In this document: in pieces, positions 62,712 through 64,000 of the stretch
Position numbering within the stretch: position 1 is the first letter of the stretch
Layout: each line of letters begins with the position of its first letter
Source: Atrichornis clamosus
Taxonomy: Eukaryota > Chordata > Aves > Passeriformes > Menuridae
NCBI GenBank assembly: GCA_013400975.1
Contig: WBMZ01010300.1
Span: 1-64,000 of the forward strand
Reading direction: 5' to 3'
Length of the DNA stretch: 64,000 nucleotides
Translations under genes and position numbers: made by a program
Notes under the pieces: model-generated
Told to the model about the DNA's origin: nothing
The model's input: the letters and a program-made list of their open reading frames with translations, nothing else
Database searches by the model: none

Positions 62712-64000
62712 TGAAGAAAGCACTGCATAGCTGACTCCATGCTCCATGTTCCTTCAGTGCACTCATAATGTTGGAACTTATTCTAACAATAAGAAAACAT
62801 GTTGTGACCTAGGCCAGGGCACTCTGTTGAAATATCATATGTCTTTCTCATTCATACTGTTAAGTGCAATGGTTTCAGGTAACTAGGGCAACAGTGCTGA
62901 CATGTAATATACTAAGAAAGTGTTTAGCATATAATTTGATAAGTGGAGATTCTTACAATTATACTACAAATATTTCTTTCAACAAACAGTGGTACTCATA
63001 GATCTTTTAAATTACATTTTTAGCATGTCAGGAGAGTACTTCTACCCGAGGAAATGTGACATTATTTTGCTGTTGTGACTCTTGGGACCAGGGAAGAAGC
63101 AGTCCAGACGGCCACCAGTGTTCAGTGACCGAGGAGTACTTTTCCCAGCAGTTGGCTCCAAGGACACGACAAAAAAGAATTGAAATTTTAGAGCTCCCTC
63201 TGCTGGTTCTACAGCAACTTTCATCCAAACGCTTTCCCGTCTGTCTGATTCCTCATTATCATTTAAACAATTTATTTAAGGTATTGTTGTATTAAAAAAA
63301 AAAAGTTACTACATTGCTTACCAGAGCATATATCTGTGGTAGTTGATGTTACATTGGAGAAAAACATGACATTCCTCTAACAAGGAGAGAAAAAGTTTCT
63401 TCTTTTAAGTCTACTTTCCGTATTTGCAAATGCATAGTGCATGTATGCAAGTGTTTAGTGGAAGCATATGTCCCTATCACTCCATTTTCCCACAAATTCC
63501 TAATATCTATGCATTCATGTTATGCAACTGCTTTTATACATGTTAGAGCTGGCCTTAGTAAGTACAAACAAGGTAAACCAGGAAGCCAACACTTGGGAAA
63601 ACAGCACGGAACAGCTCAAACTCATCCTTTACACACCTTATTTAACTGTTACACAGCCAAGAATTTCCCTCATTTTTATGCAAAGTGTTTTCTTACTGTC
63701 ACGTAAATAAATGGCACTAAAGGGTTTCAGTTCAGACTTTGCTGTTCTAAGATGTAAGCAGGCTCAGTGTGCCACACAACACAATCACACGGGTATTTCA
63801 GGTGCATGTGGTTAAAAACCAACCAAACAACTGAGAGAGAACGCAGTCAGACATTAGGAACAGTGTACGTCCAAGGTATTGCTCAAGCTTCATTGTCTGC
63901 ATTACCTCTAAAGAGAGCTCAGGGTGGTGGTTTGCTTTTTTATCAATTGCTTACCTTTCTTATAACTCTACAGCTGTTAATCCTCCAAGATTAAAATGAA
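62712..64000. other. Unassigned sequence to the right edge
   Basis: No gene recognised. A CTCF-like site at 63193 is listed separately and a short A-run lies near 63293. Frames of up to 89 codons are unremarkable. Confidence 0.35.
63193..63206 (-). promoter_or_regulatory. CTCF-like motif, same word as at 55.0 kb
   Basis: On the minus strand it reads CCAGCAGAGGGAGC. The surrounding 22 bases (63185-63206) are identical to 55017-55038, while the flanks differ. Confidence 0.4.

Noticed and set aside
1..64000. Small RNA genes (tRNA, U6, 5S, 7SK) and CRISPR-like regular repeats
   Set aside because: I looked for their conserved box sequences and for regularly spaced repeats and saw none.

Overview
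The window looks like avian nuclear DNA. The evidence is the repeat content: about a dozen fragments of the CR1 LINE, most showing the 3'-terminal signature that reads on the + strand as AGAATCATAGAATGG followed by GGTTGGAAGGGACC, plus two long-terminal-repeat (LTR) pieces of kinds I know from bird endogenous retroviruses. By eye it is moderately AT-rich, with no operon-like coding density and no long intact reading frames. I found no complete protein-coding gene, tRNA, rRNA or CRISPR array.

Layout. Bases 1-490 are a dense CpG island cut by the left edge, almost certainly the promoter and/or first exon of a gene. Which strand it serves is not settled by the sequence. From 490 to about 37 kb the DNA is mostly unassigned single-copy sequence with scattered, eroded CR1 fragments (about 2.95, 9.0, 20.9, 25.5 and 31.9 kb). 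Local features there include a GC-richer patch at 17.2-17.8 kb, a 13-bp hairpin at 21.9 kb and a CpG/CRE-bearing patch at 29.05-30.3 kb. From 37.3 kb the repeat load rises: a + strand CR1 tail, an ERVL-like 3' LTR with its polypurine tract and a scrap of internal sequence (37.6-38.46 kb), CR1 fragments at 44.9, 46.7, 47.3, 57.6, 60.55 and 62.1 kb, and a minus-strand LTR fragment at 48.0 kb. The 62.1-kb CR1 still carries a readable C-terminus of ORF2.

At 50.49-51.16 kb a 335-bp block occurs twice, separated by exactly one N and differing at one base. I read this as a false duplication at a contig or haplotype join, not as biology.

Eleven of the twelve CR1 fragments lie on the minus strand. 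If the CpG island drives a gene to the right, the window would be its long first intron and the CR1 copies would be antisense to it, the orientation that intron-resident retroelements usually show. This is an inference. Four CTCF-like motifs (40.8, 55.0, 60.4, 63.2 kb) all lie on the minus strand. I saw nothing I would call a new biological system.
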